20,699 nt of DNA, from the NCBI GenBank assembly GCA_046313675.1, contig JBKBXU010000034.1:1-20699 (forward strand), written 5' to 3'. The stretch is from JBKBXU01 sp046313675. Its GTDB lineage: Bacteria > Bacteroidota > Bacteroidia > Cytophagales > Cytophagaceae. Shown piece by piece: positions 1 through 6,632 of this stretch. A program made the translations under genes and the position numbers. The first letter of the stretch is position 1; every line of letters starts with the position of its first letter. A model generated the notes under the pieces. The model worked only from the letters and a program-made list of their open reading frames with translations. It was not told the origin of the DNA and made no database searches.

Positions 1-2
1 GA

Positions 3-566
3 CAGGATCCCCGAAGAGCCTACTGGAATTATGCCGGCATAGCAGTAAGTAGCCTTTACATGCTCCTTACCATTATAAATAAGTTTTATGTGAACACCGT
101 GTTTGAGAAGAATTTTGAGAAACAGGGCATAGCCTATGAACGTTATTCCACGAAACCTACCCCGTTTAACAGCCTTCTATGGAGTGCTACTGCGGAAGGA
201 AAGGACGGGTATTATATAGGTTATTATTCTCTAATGGATTCCGATAAGGAAGTTAGTTTTCGTTATTTTTCTAAAAATCATAAGCTTTTATCTCCTTATA
301 CTGAAGATGAAAAGCTTAAAGAACTACTGGAAATCACGGAGGGGTATTATACAGTGGAAAAAAAGAAGGATGAGTTTGTTATTAATGATCTTCGTTTCGG
401 CCAGTTGGATGGTTGGGGAGAAGGGAAGGAAAACTTTACGTTTGCTTACCTAATGAAACCTGAAAGGGAGCAATTGCTATTTTCCCAAAAGCCCAATGAC
501 CTGAAAAAAGCACGGGCATTGATGGGGGATTTGTGGGATAGGGTACTGGGGAATAAAAAACTATAA
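3..566 (+). CDS. Membrane-bound metal-dependent hydrolase, YdjM-like (3' part only)
   Basis: The frame is open to the left edge of the window, so this is the C-terminal part of a longer protein; a Met at position 60 is internal. The visible part begins with a short segment (QDPRRAYWNYAGIAVSSLY) leading into a hydrophobic stretch and then a soluble domain of about 150 residues. The passages around NKFYVN, PTPFNSLLW and GYYIGYYSLMD resemble, from memory, the C-terminal domain of Bacteroidota members of the YdjM/DUF457 membrane-bound hydrolase family. The metal ligands of that family lie in the membrane part, which is outside the window, so the function cannot be confirmed here. The gene ends at a strong hairpin shared with the convergent gene. 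Confidence 0.7.
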   Translation, partial: QDPRRAYWNYAGIAVSSLYMLLTIINKFYVNTVFEKNFEKQGIAYERYSTKPTPFNSLLWSATAEGKDGYYIGYYSLMDSDKEVSFRYFSKNHKLLSPYTEDEKLKELLEITEGYYTVEKKKDEFVINDLRFGQLDGWGEGKENFTFAYLMKPEREQLLFSQKPNDLKKARALMGDLWDRVLGNKKL

Positions 567-606
567 AATGAGAAAAAGCCGGCTAAAACCGGCTTTTCTC
601 ATTTTT
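566..606. terminator. Bidirectional rho-independent terminator
   Basis: A long hairpin lies between two convergent genes: the GC-rich core GCCGG/CCGGC is extended by A/T and G/C pairs to about 16 bp with one bulged A, around a six-base loop. A-rich sequence on the left and T-rich sequence on the right let it act in both directions. The stop codon of the minus-strand gene (605-607) overlaps the right edge. Confidence 0.85.
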
Positions 607-1090
607 ATACAAGTTCTTCTTCTTCACCCGCTACCTCAGCCACAGGTTTGCTGCTCAGATCGTCCTCTTCGAAATATGGCAGAACCTCAGTTATACTGGT
701 TGTTACGATATCTAGAATTTCGTAATCAGAAACGGAGTCGCTGAATAGTCCTTCTACAATATTGTATGCTTCTCTGATATTATTTGCATTCACAAGAATG
801 CTTTGTTTCGCTTTTTTATCCTTTCCGGCTTTTTCGTCCAGTGTAGTAATAGATACTTTGCATTTGTACCAGGTTATAGCCTCATCGTTTGGTACAAGTT
901 CGTGGACACGGTATTTGCCGACTTTCATCAGAGAAAAGTCCCTGTAGTTTGCTCCAACTTCCTGATTAACTCTTGATTCTGCATCCGTAAAACTTACGGC
1001 ATCTACCAAATAAATTTCTGTTATACTTTTATAACCACCATTAGGATCATCAAGGTTATACTTGAATTTGCATTCGAACCAGCTTGCCAT
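605..1090 (-). CDS. DUF4494 family protein
   Basis: This is a 161-aa cytoplasmic protein of unknown function with no signal peptide or membrane segment. Its N-terminus (MASWFECKFKYN, then a passage containing TEIYLVDAVSFTDAE) matches what I know of the Bacteroidota-specific DUF4494 family. The C-terminus is acidic (EEDDLSSKP...GEEEELV), which is also common in the family. The frame is open for 32 codons further upstream, but I chose the Met at 1090 because the family motif begins there and the upstream codons encode a low-complexity Phe/Leu/Ile-rich stretch. A separate promoter is likely, since a terminator at 1175-1204 closes the upstream gene. Confidence 0.8.
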   Translation of the reverse strand: MASWFECKFKYNLDDPNGGYKSITEIYLVDAVSFTDAESRVNQEVGANYRDFSLMKVGKYRVHELVPNDEAITWYKCKVSITTLDEKAGKDKKAKQSILVNANNIREAYNIVEGLFSDSVSDYEILDIVTTSITEVLPYFEEDDLSSKPVAEVAGEEEELV

Positions 1091-1119
1091 ATTGTATTGA
1101 TTTAGTTTTAATGAGATCT

Positions 1120-1127
1120 TAAAGATA
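1120..1127 (-). promoter_or_regulatory. Possible -7 box for the DUF4494 gene
   Basis: On the minus strand TATCTTTA matches the Bacteroidota -7 consensus TAnnTTTG at all but the last base, about 30 nt before the start codon at 1090. I found no TTTG at the expected distance upstream, so this is weak. Confidence 0.25.
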
Positions 1128-1174
1128 CTTAAAATTGTAAAAAGTTTGCTGCTGATTCGGGCATTGTGGAAAAA

Positions 1175-1204
1175 TAAAAAAAGCACCGGGATCAGCCGAA
1201 CGCT
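1175..1204 (-). terminator. Rho-independent terminator after the 69-aa gene
   Basis: On the minus strand a hairpin with arms AGCGTTCGG and CCGGTGCT (about 8 bp including G-T pairs, one bulge, six-base loop) is followed by seven T. It lies just past the stop of the gene at 1212-1421 and separates that gene from the DUF4494 gene. Confidence 0.7.
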
Positions 1205-1211
1205 TCTCTGT

Positions 1212-1421
1212 TTAGTATGATCTATTTACATAAATCTTCATCCCCGCAAACAATTTATCCACATCCATTTCAGGAACTCTACATTGAATACCCGCTTCAT
1301 CTTCTACCACTATGGCTGCAAGGTTATTGGTAATAGGATATAAGTTATTTAAGGTGCCTTTGTCGGCTTTTATATGATCTAAGCCCATAATATTACCCAG
1401 CACTTCCTCTCTAAACTTCAC
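1212..1421 (-). CDS. Small hypothetical protein (69 aa)
   Basis: I do not recognise this protein. It is soluble, has no signal peptide and has a mixed hydrophobic/acidic composition (LAAIVVEDEAGIQCRVPEMD) suggesting a small beta-rich domain. The longest reading starts at a GTG at 1421; an ATG at 1388 (MGLDHIKAD) is preceded by an AGAGGAAG-like purine stretch and could be the true start, giving 58 aa. It follows the oxidoreductase gene by 14 bp on the same strand and is followed by a good terminator, so the two are probably co-transcribed. The real-gene call rests on operon position, sensible composition and the terminator. Confidence 0.6.
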   Translation of the reverse strand: MKFREEVLGNIMGLDHIKADKGTLNNLYPITNNLAAIVVEDEAGIQCRVPEMDVDKLFAGMKIYVNRSY

Positions 1422-1435
1422 AACGGAGGAGTAGA

Positions 1436-2371
1436 TTAAATTTCAATGGCAATTTTGCCCACAAAACTTTCCTTTTCCAGCATTTCGTGTGCCTGACTGA
1501 TTTCTTCAATAGGGAACAGCCTTGCTACCCTTGGAAGCAGCTTCTGTTTTTGAATAAGTATCTTAATGCTGTTTAGCGTATATTCTTCGGGCTTTACCAC
1601 CACAAGTCTCATTTTCTTTTTTAATATATCAAAAGAAGATGTTAAAACAGTTTTTAGGTTCTTCATTACAGGTATGGTGACTACCAGCAGGCCGTCGTCT
1701 GTCAAGGAATTTTCAACTTCCGAAAAGGTCAATTTTCCGGCTGTATCAAAAATAATGTTGTATCTTTTATCTTGTGGGATTGGATCATTCTTGTAATCGA
1801 TTACATGCTTACATCCCAGGGCAAAGGCGTCGTTTATATGTTTTTCGCTGCAAGTACCGGTTACCTCTGCTTCGTAACTGTTGGCAATCTGAACAGCCGC
1901 ACTCCCTACACCTCCTGTACAGCCGTTTATCAGGACATGGTCTCCTTTTTTAATGTTTCCGATTTTTACCAGAGCTTGAAAAGCTGTGCTTGCTACCAAA
2001 GGGAGGGAAGCGGCTTCCGCATAATTTAAATTTTCAGGCTTGTGAACCGCATCAGTTTCATTTACGACTACAAATTCAGCATATGCGTGTCCGTATGTGG
2101 CATTAATAAAACCAAAAACTTCTTCGCCCACCTTGAATTTTCTGCTTTTGCTTTCTTCAACCCTTCCACAAAAATCGCTTCCTATGACCGATGTGCCGAA
2201 GAGGCCAGAAGCCAGGCGCAGTTTTCCTTTTCTGACTTGCGTGTCCACCGGATTTACGGAGGAGGCTAAGCTTCGAACCAGAATCTGCCCTTCGGTAATT
2301 TCCGGTTTTGGAACGTCCCGGATCTGAAACTGTTCCGCAGAACCATATTTTTTTAGAATCGCAGCTTTCAT
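1436..2371 (-). CDS. NAD(P)-dependent zinc-less alcohol dehydrogenase / quinone oxidoreductase
   Basis: This 311-aa protein of the medium-chain dehydrogenase/reductase superfamily probably reduces quinones or enones with NADPH in the cytoplasm. The N-terminal GroES-like domain (about 1-125) shows the family pattern around SSVNPVDTQVRKG and GSDFCGRVEE. The nucleotide-binding Rossmann domain carries the loop NGCTGGVGSAAVQIA at about 149-163. The cysteine cluster of the structural zinc site in classical alcohol dehydrogenases is absent, which places it with the zinc-less quinone oxidoreductase branch. The C-terminus (SFVGKIAIEI) is typical. It is probably the first gene of a two-gene unit with the 69-aa protein. 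The substrate cannot be predicted from sequence. Confidence 0.88.
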   Translation of the reverse strand: MKAAILKKYGSAEQFQIRDVPKPEITEGQILVRSLASSVNPVDTQVRKGKLRLASGLFGTSVIGSDFCGRVEESKSRKFKVGEEVFGFINATYGHAYAEFVVVNETDAVHKPENLNYAEAASLPLVASTAFQALVKIGNIKKGDHVLINGCTGGVGSAAVQIANSYEAEVTGTCSEKHINDAFALGCKHVIDYKNDPIPQDKRYNIIFDTAGKLTFSEVENSLTDDGLLVVTIPVMKNLKTVLTSSFDILKKKMRLVVVKPEEYTLNSIKILIQKQKLLPRVARLFPIEEISQAHEMLEKESFVGKIAIEI

Positions 2372-2592
2372 AGAGTTTCAATTAAATGATGACAAATTTC
2401 TTTATAGGATTACCCAATTAAAATTATAGGATCTAAATGGGTATCCATTTTTCTTTATTAAACCGTATATCTGTACCAGGGTTTATAATGTAAAGAACTT
2501 TGTCTCGCATCTTTTTTTGAAACTTATTCCGGCTTTTGGTATTCTGGGATTTTAGTTTTATTATTAAAATCAATTAATGTTTTTAATATACA

Positions 2593-3036
2593 ATGAAGTC
2601 TTATTTTACCATTCTTTTATTATTGATTACCGGTTCCTTGTCTTTTGGCCAGTTGAGAGCTTATGATAATTTAAGTGTAAATTTCAGTTCCTGTTTTATC
2701 TGTAACAGCCCTTCTCCTACATTAAGGGTAAATAGTAATCAGTTTCAATTAAACCTTCTTGAAAAGGGGCGTTATCCTCATCCCTTAGAGAAAACCGGCA
2801 AGACGTTGAGCATAATTGGTATACCTTTGCTTTTTCTAGGTACTTATATGGTTGCAAATGCGACCTCATACAGCTATCAATGTGTAAACGGTATATGCCA
2901 GGGAGATCCCCTGGGAGGTTTTGGATCTGTCATTTTAGTCCATGGGATAGGCCTGACAGGTGCAGGCGTGCCTTTATGGATTATAGGTGCAGGCAAAAGC
3001 AAAAAACGAAATGCGTTGATTAAAGATGGGATATGA
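2593..3036 (+). CDS. Hypothetical exported protein with two hydrophobic segments
   Basis: This 147-aa protein has a clear N-terminal signal peptide (MKSYFTILLLLITGSLSFGQ, cleavage probably after Gly or Gln around residue 19-20). Two later hydrophobic segments, around 70-92 (from KTLSIIGIPLLFLGTY) and 108-130 (GSVILVHGIGLTGAGVPLW), look membrane-embedded and Gly-rich, and the C-terminus is basic. Small Bacteroidota proteins with a signal peptide, paired Gly-rich helices and a GVPLW-type motif are common but uncharacterised. Four cysteines (two near 34-37, two in CVNGIC) could form disulfides after export. It lies 43 bp upstream of another small membrane gene on the same strand. I cannot assign a function. 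Confidence 0.7.
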   Translation: MKSYFTILLLLITGSLSFGQLRAYDNLSVNFSSCFICNSPSPTLRVNSNQFQLNLLEKGRYPHPLEKTGKTLSIIGIPLLFLGTYMVANATSYSYQCVNGICQGDPLGGFGSVILVHGIGLTGAGVPLWIIGAGKSKKRNALIKDGI

Positions 3037-3079
3037 TATCTGGTGTTAAGCTTTGCAAAGAGATTGAAAATTAAAATAG

Positions 3080-3487
3080 ATGCTTAAAAAGGTCTTGGTA
3101 AGTCTGGCCTTAAGTCTTTGGCAGCTTTTTGTTTATTTTATTTGCTTCTATGCAGGATGGGGTATAGGAAATGCCTTTTTTTATACACATGAAATGAATG
3201 AAACGGAAGCTTTTGGTATTGCTATTTTTTTTATCTATTCCTTAATCCTTTTTGGAATAATTATAACTATAGGCAACCTGTTGATCGCCGTTATAAATAA
3301 ACCCATTTGGTCCAAAAGGATTTTTGCTACAATGGTGGTCTTTAGTTTAATTCACTGGGGGCAGGAGTTTACAACTTATCCTTATAAAAGTATCTTATTC
3401 ATATTCACAGCCCTGTTGGCAATCTTTTCAAGATACTTTTTTATTTTTATCTATGATAAACTAAGAAGAAAGGTATTTACGTTTTAG
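3080..3487 (+). CDS. Hypothetical inner-membrane protein, four predicted helices
   Basis: A 135-aa protein, very hydrophobic, with about four membrane segments: roughly 8-35, 45-72, 82-98 and 102-125. The ends are basic (MLKK and DKLRRKVF), fitting cytoplasmic termini. I recognise no domain. It follows the exported gene at 2593-3036 by 43 bp and may be co-transcribed with it. It converges on the PorP/SprF gene 29 bp away. Confidence 0.65.
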   Translation: MLKKVLVSLALSLWQLFVYFICFYAGWGIGNAFFYTHEMNETEAFGIAIFFIYSLILFGIIITIGNLLIAVINKPIWSKRIFATMVVFSLIHWGQEFTTYPYKSILFIFTALLAIFSRYFFIFIYDKLRRKVFTF

Positions 3488-3497
3488 GTAAAAAATA

Positions 3498-3518
3498 AAC
3501 TTGTTTAAGTTGATTTTT
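3498..3518. terminator. Weak possible terminator between convergent genes
   Basis: The sequence AACTT-GTTT-AAGTT forms a 5-bp hairpin followed by GATTTTT on the plus strand, between the stop at 3487 and the opposing stop at 3517. The stem has only one G-C pair, so it may not terminate on its own. Confidence 0.25.
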
Positions 3519-4431
3519 AAGGAGTTTTGTTAGGTTTGTTAAATAAATATCGGATGGATATATGGGTGCTATTATAATCCTGAACTCCGCTATAACTATT
3601 CGGAACTCCTCTGGAAAAAATGGTTGATATTAAAGTATGGTCTAAAACGATTACTTTGAAGCGTTCTGTTTGAAAACCTGCTATAATGCCAATCCCATAC
3701 ATGTTGTCCTGTCCAAGTCCGAATAAGGCTTTTTTATAACGAAAATTTAAGTTTAAGGCACTTTGGAATACTTCAAATCTATTATTATACCGATTTGACC
3801 ATAATAGTTGTGGAGTAAATGAAAAATCAGCTTCATCGCCTCTCTGAAAGCAATAACCTGCTTGAATGAAGTGTCGCCAGGGGCTTTTAAAATACGCACC
3901 TCCATAAATTAAATCCGGTATATAATAACTAGCATAACCAATATAAAATTTTTCATTATTTAACAGGATTCCTGCTCCGAATTGGTGGTTGGTACTTCCC
4001 GGATCTGGAAATTCATTGTGAAATTGGTAATATCTTTCAAATATGGATGTCTCCCTTAACATGAATTTGGCTGAAACGGAAGGTGCAATAGTCCACTTCC
4101 CTCCCAGGGATATCTTTGGTGAAATAATGAATTCGGATGATAAATATCTGCCCGTTGATATGGATGTATTATAATTATTGTATCCTAGGTTTACGCCAAT
4201 GCCGGACGCTATTTTAGAAATGAACTGATCAAAAGCTAAAATCTGTTGATGTTGCCTACTCCCATATATATTTTGCAGATGAGAATAGCTTGTGAGCCTT
4301 GGTTGTTCTGCGGCACCTGCAAAAGAGGGATTGTAGTAAGTAGGTACAGCTCCCAACCATATCTGGGCTTTTGATTTAAATGCAGGCAATAGGATTCCTG
4401 CCCACATTATGAGTGTAAAAATTTTTTTCAT
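3517..4431 (-). CDS. PorP/SprF family type IX secretion membrane protein
   Basis: This 304-aa predicted outer-membrane beta-barrel has a signal peptide (about 1-22, ending at KSKAQ). The mature N-terminus has the family signature, in which a Gln after the signal is followed by YYNPSFAGAAEQPRLT. The rest alternates short amphipathic strands rich in Tyr, Phe and Gly (for example KFYIGYASYYIPDLIYGG) and ends in a strand with a hydrophobic/aromatic pattern (ISIRYLFN). PorP/SprF proteins assist export or surface anchoring of specific type IX secretion cargo; paralogues are usually encoded beside their large adhesin substrate. No such cargo gene is here. It is the last gene of an operon with an ECF sigma factor and anti-sigma factor, 20 bp downstream of the latter. 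Confidence 0.9.
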   Translation of the reverse strand: MKKIFTLIMWAGILLPAFKSKAQIWLGAVPTYYNPSFAGAAEQPRLTSYSHLQNIYGSRQHQQILAFDQFISKIASGIGVNLGYNNYNTSISTGRYLSSEFIISPKISLGGKWTIAPSVSAKFMLRETSIFERYYQFHNEFPDPGSTNHQFGAGILLNNEKFYIGYASYYIPDLIYGGAYFKSPWRHFIQAGYCFQRGDEADFSFTPQLLWSNRYNNRFEVFQSALNLNFRYKKALFGLGQDNMYGIGIIAGFQTERFKVIVLDHTLISTIFSRGVPNSYSGVQDYNSTHISIRYLFNKPNKTP

Positions 4432-4451
4432 AGCATTGATAAATTATTTGA

Positions 4452-5195
4452 TTAGAAGTTTTTCATATCCATAGGAACAACATATGGTTTTCTTCCTTTT
4501 AAAAACTCTTCTTGTCGCTTTCGTTGAATTGCCTTTTTCATCTTTCGGATAACTTTTAGATTCTTTCGTTCTTCTTTTGTTGTTTTTTTCTTTACTAAAG
4601 TCGGTGATCCGGATATTTCTTTAATAGAATTAGGTTCTTTATCTTCTTTGTCAATGACAGGTTCGGATATTTCGGTAACGCTTGCATTATCTATTGCAGG
4701 AAACGCTTCAGTTTTTCCAGCTTCAGTAGTGCTTATGCTTTCATCGATGTAAGTATAATTTAGCGGTTTTAACTCATGTGTTAATTTAATGTATGTTAAT
4801 TTATTTTGAGGTTTGATGCTATTAATTTGCTTCACTTGAGGTGTTTCTTCTCTTGTTAATGCTTTTTCAATAGTAGTCACAGGTAAGCCTGAAAATGAAA
4901 CATCTTGTTCTTTTTTTGTATAAAAACCGCTGGTAATTACAAAAAGCAGAAGAATTGCCGGGAAAACATAATTAGAAAAAAACTTGTTGCCTTCCTCTTT
5001 TACAAGAGTGTCTACATTGAAATTTTCAGGCAGCGCATCAAAAACGTAAGTTTCCTTCCATAGCTCATACTCCTCCATGCATTCAGGATTTATTTCAAGA
5101 AAGCTGTGTAGCTCCACCTGCTCCTCTAAAGAGAGTTGATTTTCGAAGTAGTCAAAAAGCCATTCATCAAGATTATGTTTGCTAATTGTTCTCAT
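4452..5195 (-). CDS. Putative single-pass anti-sigma factor
   Basis: This 247-aa protein has an N-terminal cytoplasmic domain (about 1-70) with the pattern DEWLFDYFENQLSLEEQVEL...FLEINPE seen in Bacteroidota anti-sigma factors. One transmembrane helix lies at about 72-92, and a roughly 150-residue extracytoplasmic region follows. The zinc-binding HxxxCxxC pattern of ZAS anti-sigma factors is absent. The C-terminal third is highly basic (repeated Lys/Arg-rich segments at about 200-240), unusual for a sensor domain. Its start codon overlaps the end of the sigma-factor gene by 4 bp, the usual arrangement for translational coupling of a sigma/anti-sigma pair. The role is inferred from context and topology. 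Confidence 0.75.
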   Translation of the reverse strand: MRTISKHNLDEWLFDYFENQLSLEEQVELHSFLEINPECMEEYELWKETYVFDALPENFNVDTLVKEEGNKFFSNYVFPAILLLFVITSGFYTKKEQDVSFSGLPVTTIEKALTREETPQVKQINSIKPQNKLTYIKLTHELKPLNYTYIDESISTTEAGKTEAFPAIDNASVTEISEPVIDKEDKEPNSIKEISGSPTLVKKKTTKEERKNLKVIRKMKKAIQRKRQEEFLKGRKPYVVPMDMKNF

Positions 5196-5680
5196 AAAAC
5201 CGAATGCATGTTTTTTAATGTTTCTTTTAGTTTTTTCCTGGCGCGGAAGAGATAAACTTTTACCTGTGATTCATTAAGCTCTAGTATTTCCCCAATTTCA
5301 TGGTACTGATATCCTTCATAGTCCCTGAGTAAAAGAATGGATTTTTGTAATTCAGGCAGTTGAATTAACGCTTTATTTATCAATTCCTTCATGTCATAGT
5401 TATCCGATGAAGAATGGTTTATGTTATGAATTTCCTGATTAAATTCTGTTGCTTTTCCTTCTCGTTTGATATAATTAATCATCAGGTTATGAGCCGTGGA
5501 AAAAAGCCATGATTTTACTTTTTCTGATTGAACATTGGCTCTGTTTTTCCAGAGTTTTTCAAAACAATCCTGAATTATATCAAGGCAGGCTTCCTCGCTT
5601 TTCAAACACTTAAATAAGTATCTGAAAAGATTGCGTGAAAGCTGTTTTACTGCTTCATTATATTCACTGGTTGAAATCAT
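5192..5680 (-). CDS. RNA polymerase sigma factor, ECF (sigma-70) family
   Basis: This 162-aa protein has the two domains of an ECF sigma factor. Region 2 is at about 10-75, with DIIQDCFEKLWKNR followed by KSWLFSTAHNLMINYIKR, the core-binding and -10-recognition segment. Region 4 is at about 100-155, with LPELQKSILLLRDYEGYQYHEIGEIL and the DNA-reading helix ESQVKVYLFRARKKL. Length and spacing are normal for the family. It heads an operon sigma, anti-sigma, PorP/SprF, so it most likely responds to an envelope signal and controls at least this operon. I found no convincing promoter in the 138 bp upstream. Confidence 0.95.
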   Translation of the reverse strand: MISTSEYNEAVKQLSRNLFRYLFKCLKSEEACLDIIQDCFEKLWKNRANVQSEKVKSWLFSTAHNLMINYIKREGKATEFNQEIHNINHSSSDNYDMKELINKALIQLPELQKSILLLRDYEGYQYHEIGEILELNESQVKVYLFRARKKLKETLKNMHSVL

Positions 5681-5818
5681 CAGCTCTTGGTTGTTCTGAA
5701 ATTTTGCCGTTAGACAATTGAGAATATTGAAAAGTTACACGTTGAGATAATTAAATTTTAAAGATAATTAATTATTGTGGCTTTGAGAGGTGGTTAAAAA
5801 AATGAATTTATACCTCTG

Positions 5819-6220
5819 TTATCGAGTGATAATGATAAACAAGGTAATTCCGGAAGCCATAATCAGCAAGAAGGCAATTGCTCCAATCATCCATAAAGAT
5901 GTACTTCGTATGCCCAAATCAGCTAATTCCTTAAGGGCTTTTCGATAGCTAAAGAAGCCAATAGCGTATATGGTTCCTCCCGCCAGAATAAGTATAATGG
6001 CTAAAATCCTGGCCAACCAGGGATATGCAACAGAAGTAAGAAATTCGGAAATACCAAGGCCTGCAATCATGGATGAAATACCTGTGCGTATCCAGGCGCT
6101 AAATGTTCGTTCCTTGGCTAAAAGAGTTCTTTGTTGTGCCCATTCCGTTCGATCCCCGGCAAGTTCTCTCCGCCCTGCTTTACCGTCTACATTTGCATCT
6201 TCCGGTGTTTTATCGCTCAT
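5819..6220 (-). CDS. DUF202 family inner-membrane protein (YidH-like)
   Basis: A 133-aa protein whose charged N-terminus (about 1-35) leads into the DUF202 motif LAKERTFSAWIRTGISSMIAGLGISEF, followed by three membrane helices at about 41-62, 68-90 and 108-130. DUF202 proteins are small inner-membrane proteins of unknown biochemical function. It appears to be a single gene: the next genes on both sides are separated by 138 bp and by more than 260 bp. The start gives a soluble hydrophilic leader typical for the family. Confidence 0.88.
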   Translation of the reverse strand: MSDKTPEDANVDGKAGRRELAGDRTEWAQQRTLLAKERTFSAWIRTGISSMIAGLGISEFLTSVAYPWLARILAIILILAGGTIYAIGFFSYRKALKELADLGIRSTSLWMIGAIAFLLIMASGITLFIIITR

Positions 6221-6486
6221 ATCGGAAAAACCCTGTTCTCCGGCTTATGTTTGCCAATGCCTTAAGGTTTTTATAATTGAATGGAGATGAATATCCTTGA
6301 ATATCCCATCGGAAGTTTCGGCATTATTTAGAAAAATTTCTATTAGATATCTGACATGAAATCAAGACTGTGAAAGAGGAAAATAATTATAAAGTGAAGT
6401 ATGGGCGATGAAAGGGGATCAAATTTATTCCCATTGAAACTTGTTCTGTTTTGCAAAATATTGCTTATTTAATGATCTATTAATCA
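6221..6486. other. Intergenic region, no gene seen
   Basis: This AT-rich 266-bp stretch lies between the divergent DUF202 and histidine-kinase sides. It contains only ORFs of about 16 and 23 codons without convincing start signals. I see no hairpin terminator or repeat and no full match to TTTG-N19-TAnnTTTG on either strand. The promoters for the flanking genes presumably lie here. Confidence 0.5.
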
Positions 6487-6621
6487 ATGATTAAAACTGT
6501 GATTGAAAATAGGCTTTTGTTTTTGTGTTTCACTAACATCGCTTTGGTACACTTTTCAAAGGCTTTGGCCTCTGCTGATTTTCTTATTTTGGAAGAACAT
6601 ACACATCAGGAAGAGGTTTAA
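6487..6621 (+). CDS. Possible 44-aa signal-peptide-like small ORF
   Basis: A 44-codon ORF begins at ATG 6487 and ends 11 bp before the histidine-kinase start codon. Its product has a charged N-terminus (MIKTVIENR), a hydrophobic core (LLFLCFTNIALVHF) and an Ala/Ser-rich stretch resembling a signal-peptidase site (KALASA), then a short acidic tail with two His and several Glu (EEHTHQEEV). It could be a secreted peptide, a leader regulating the kinase, or chance. There is no Shine-Dalgarno sequence, but that is common in Bacteroidota. Frame and spacing fit co-transcription with the kinase. Confidence 0.35.
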   Translation: MIKTVIENRLLFLCFTNIALVHFSKALASADFLILEEHTHQEEV

Positions 6622-6632
6622 TTATATAATCT

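Noticed and set aside
1091..1186. A 32-codon N-terminal extension of the DUF4494 gene
   Set aside because: The extension encodes low-complexity hydrophobic sequence and runs through the likely promoter region; the family start MASWFE lies at 1090.
5775..5815. Inverted repeat AGAGGT/ACCTCT as a terminator between the sigma and DUF202 genes
   Set aside because: The arms are only 6 bp with a loop of about 20 nt, and no T run follows in either direction.
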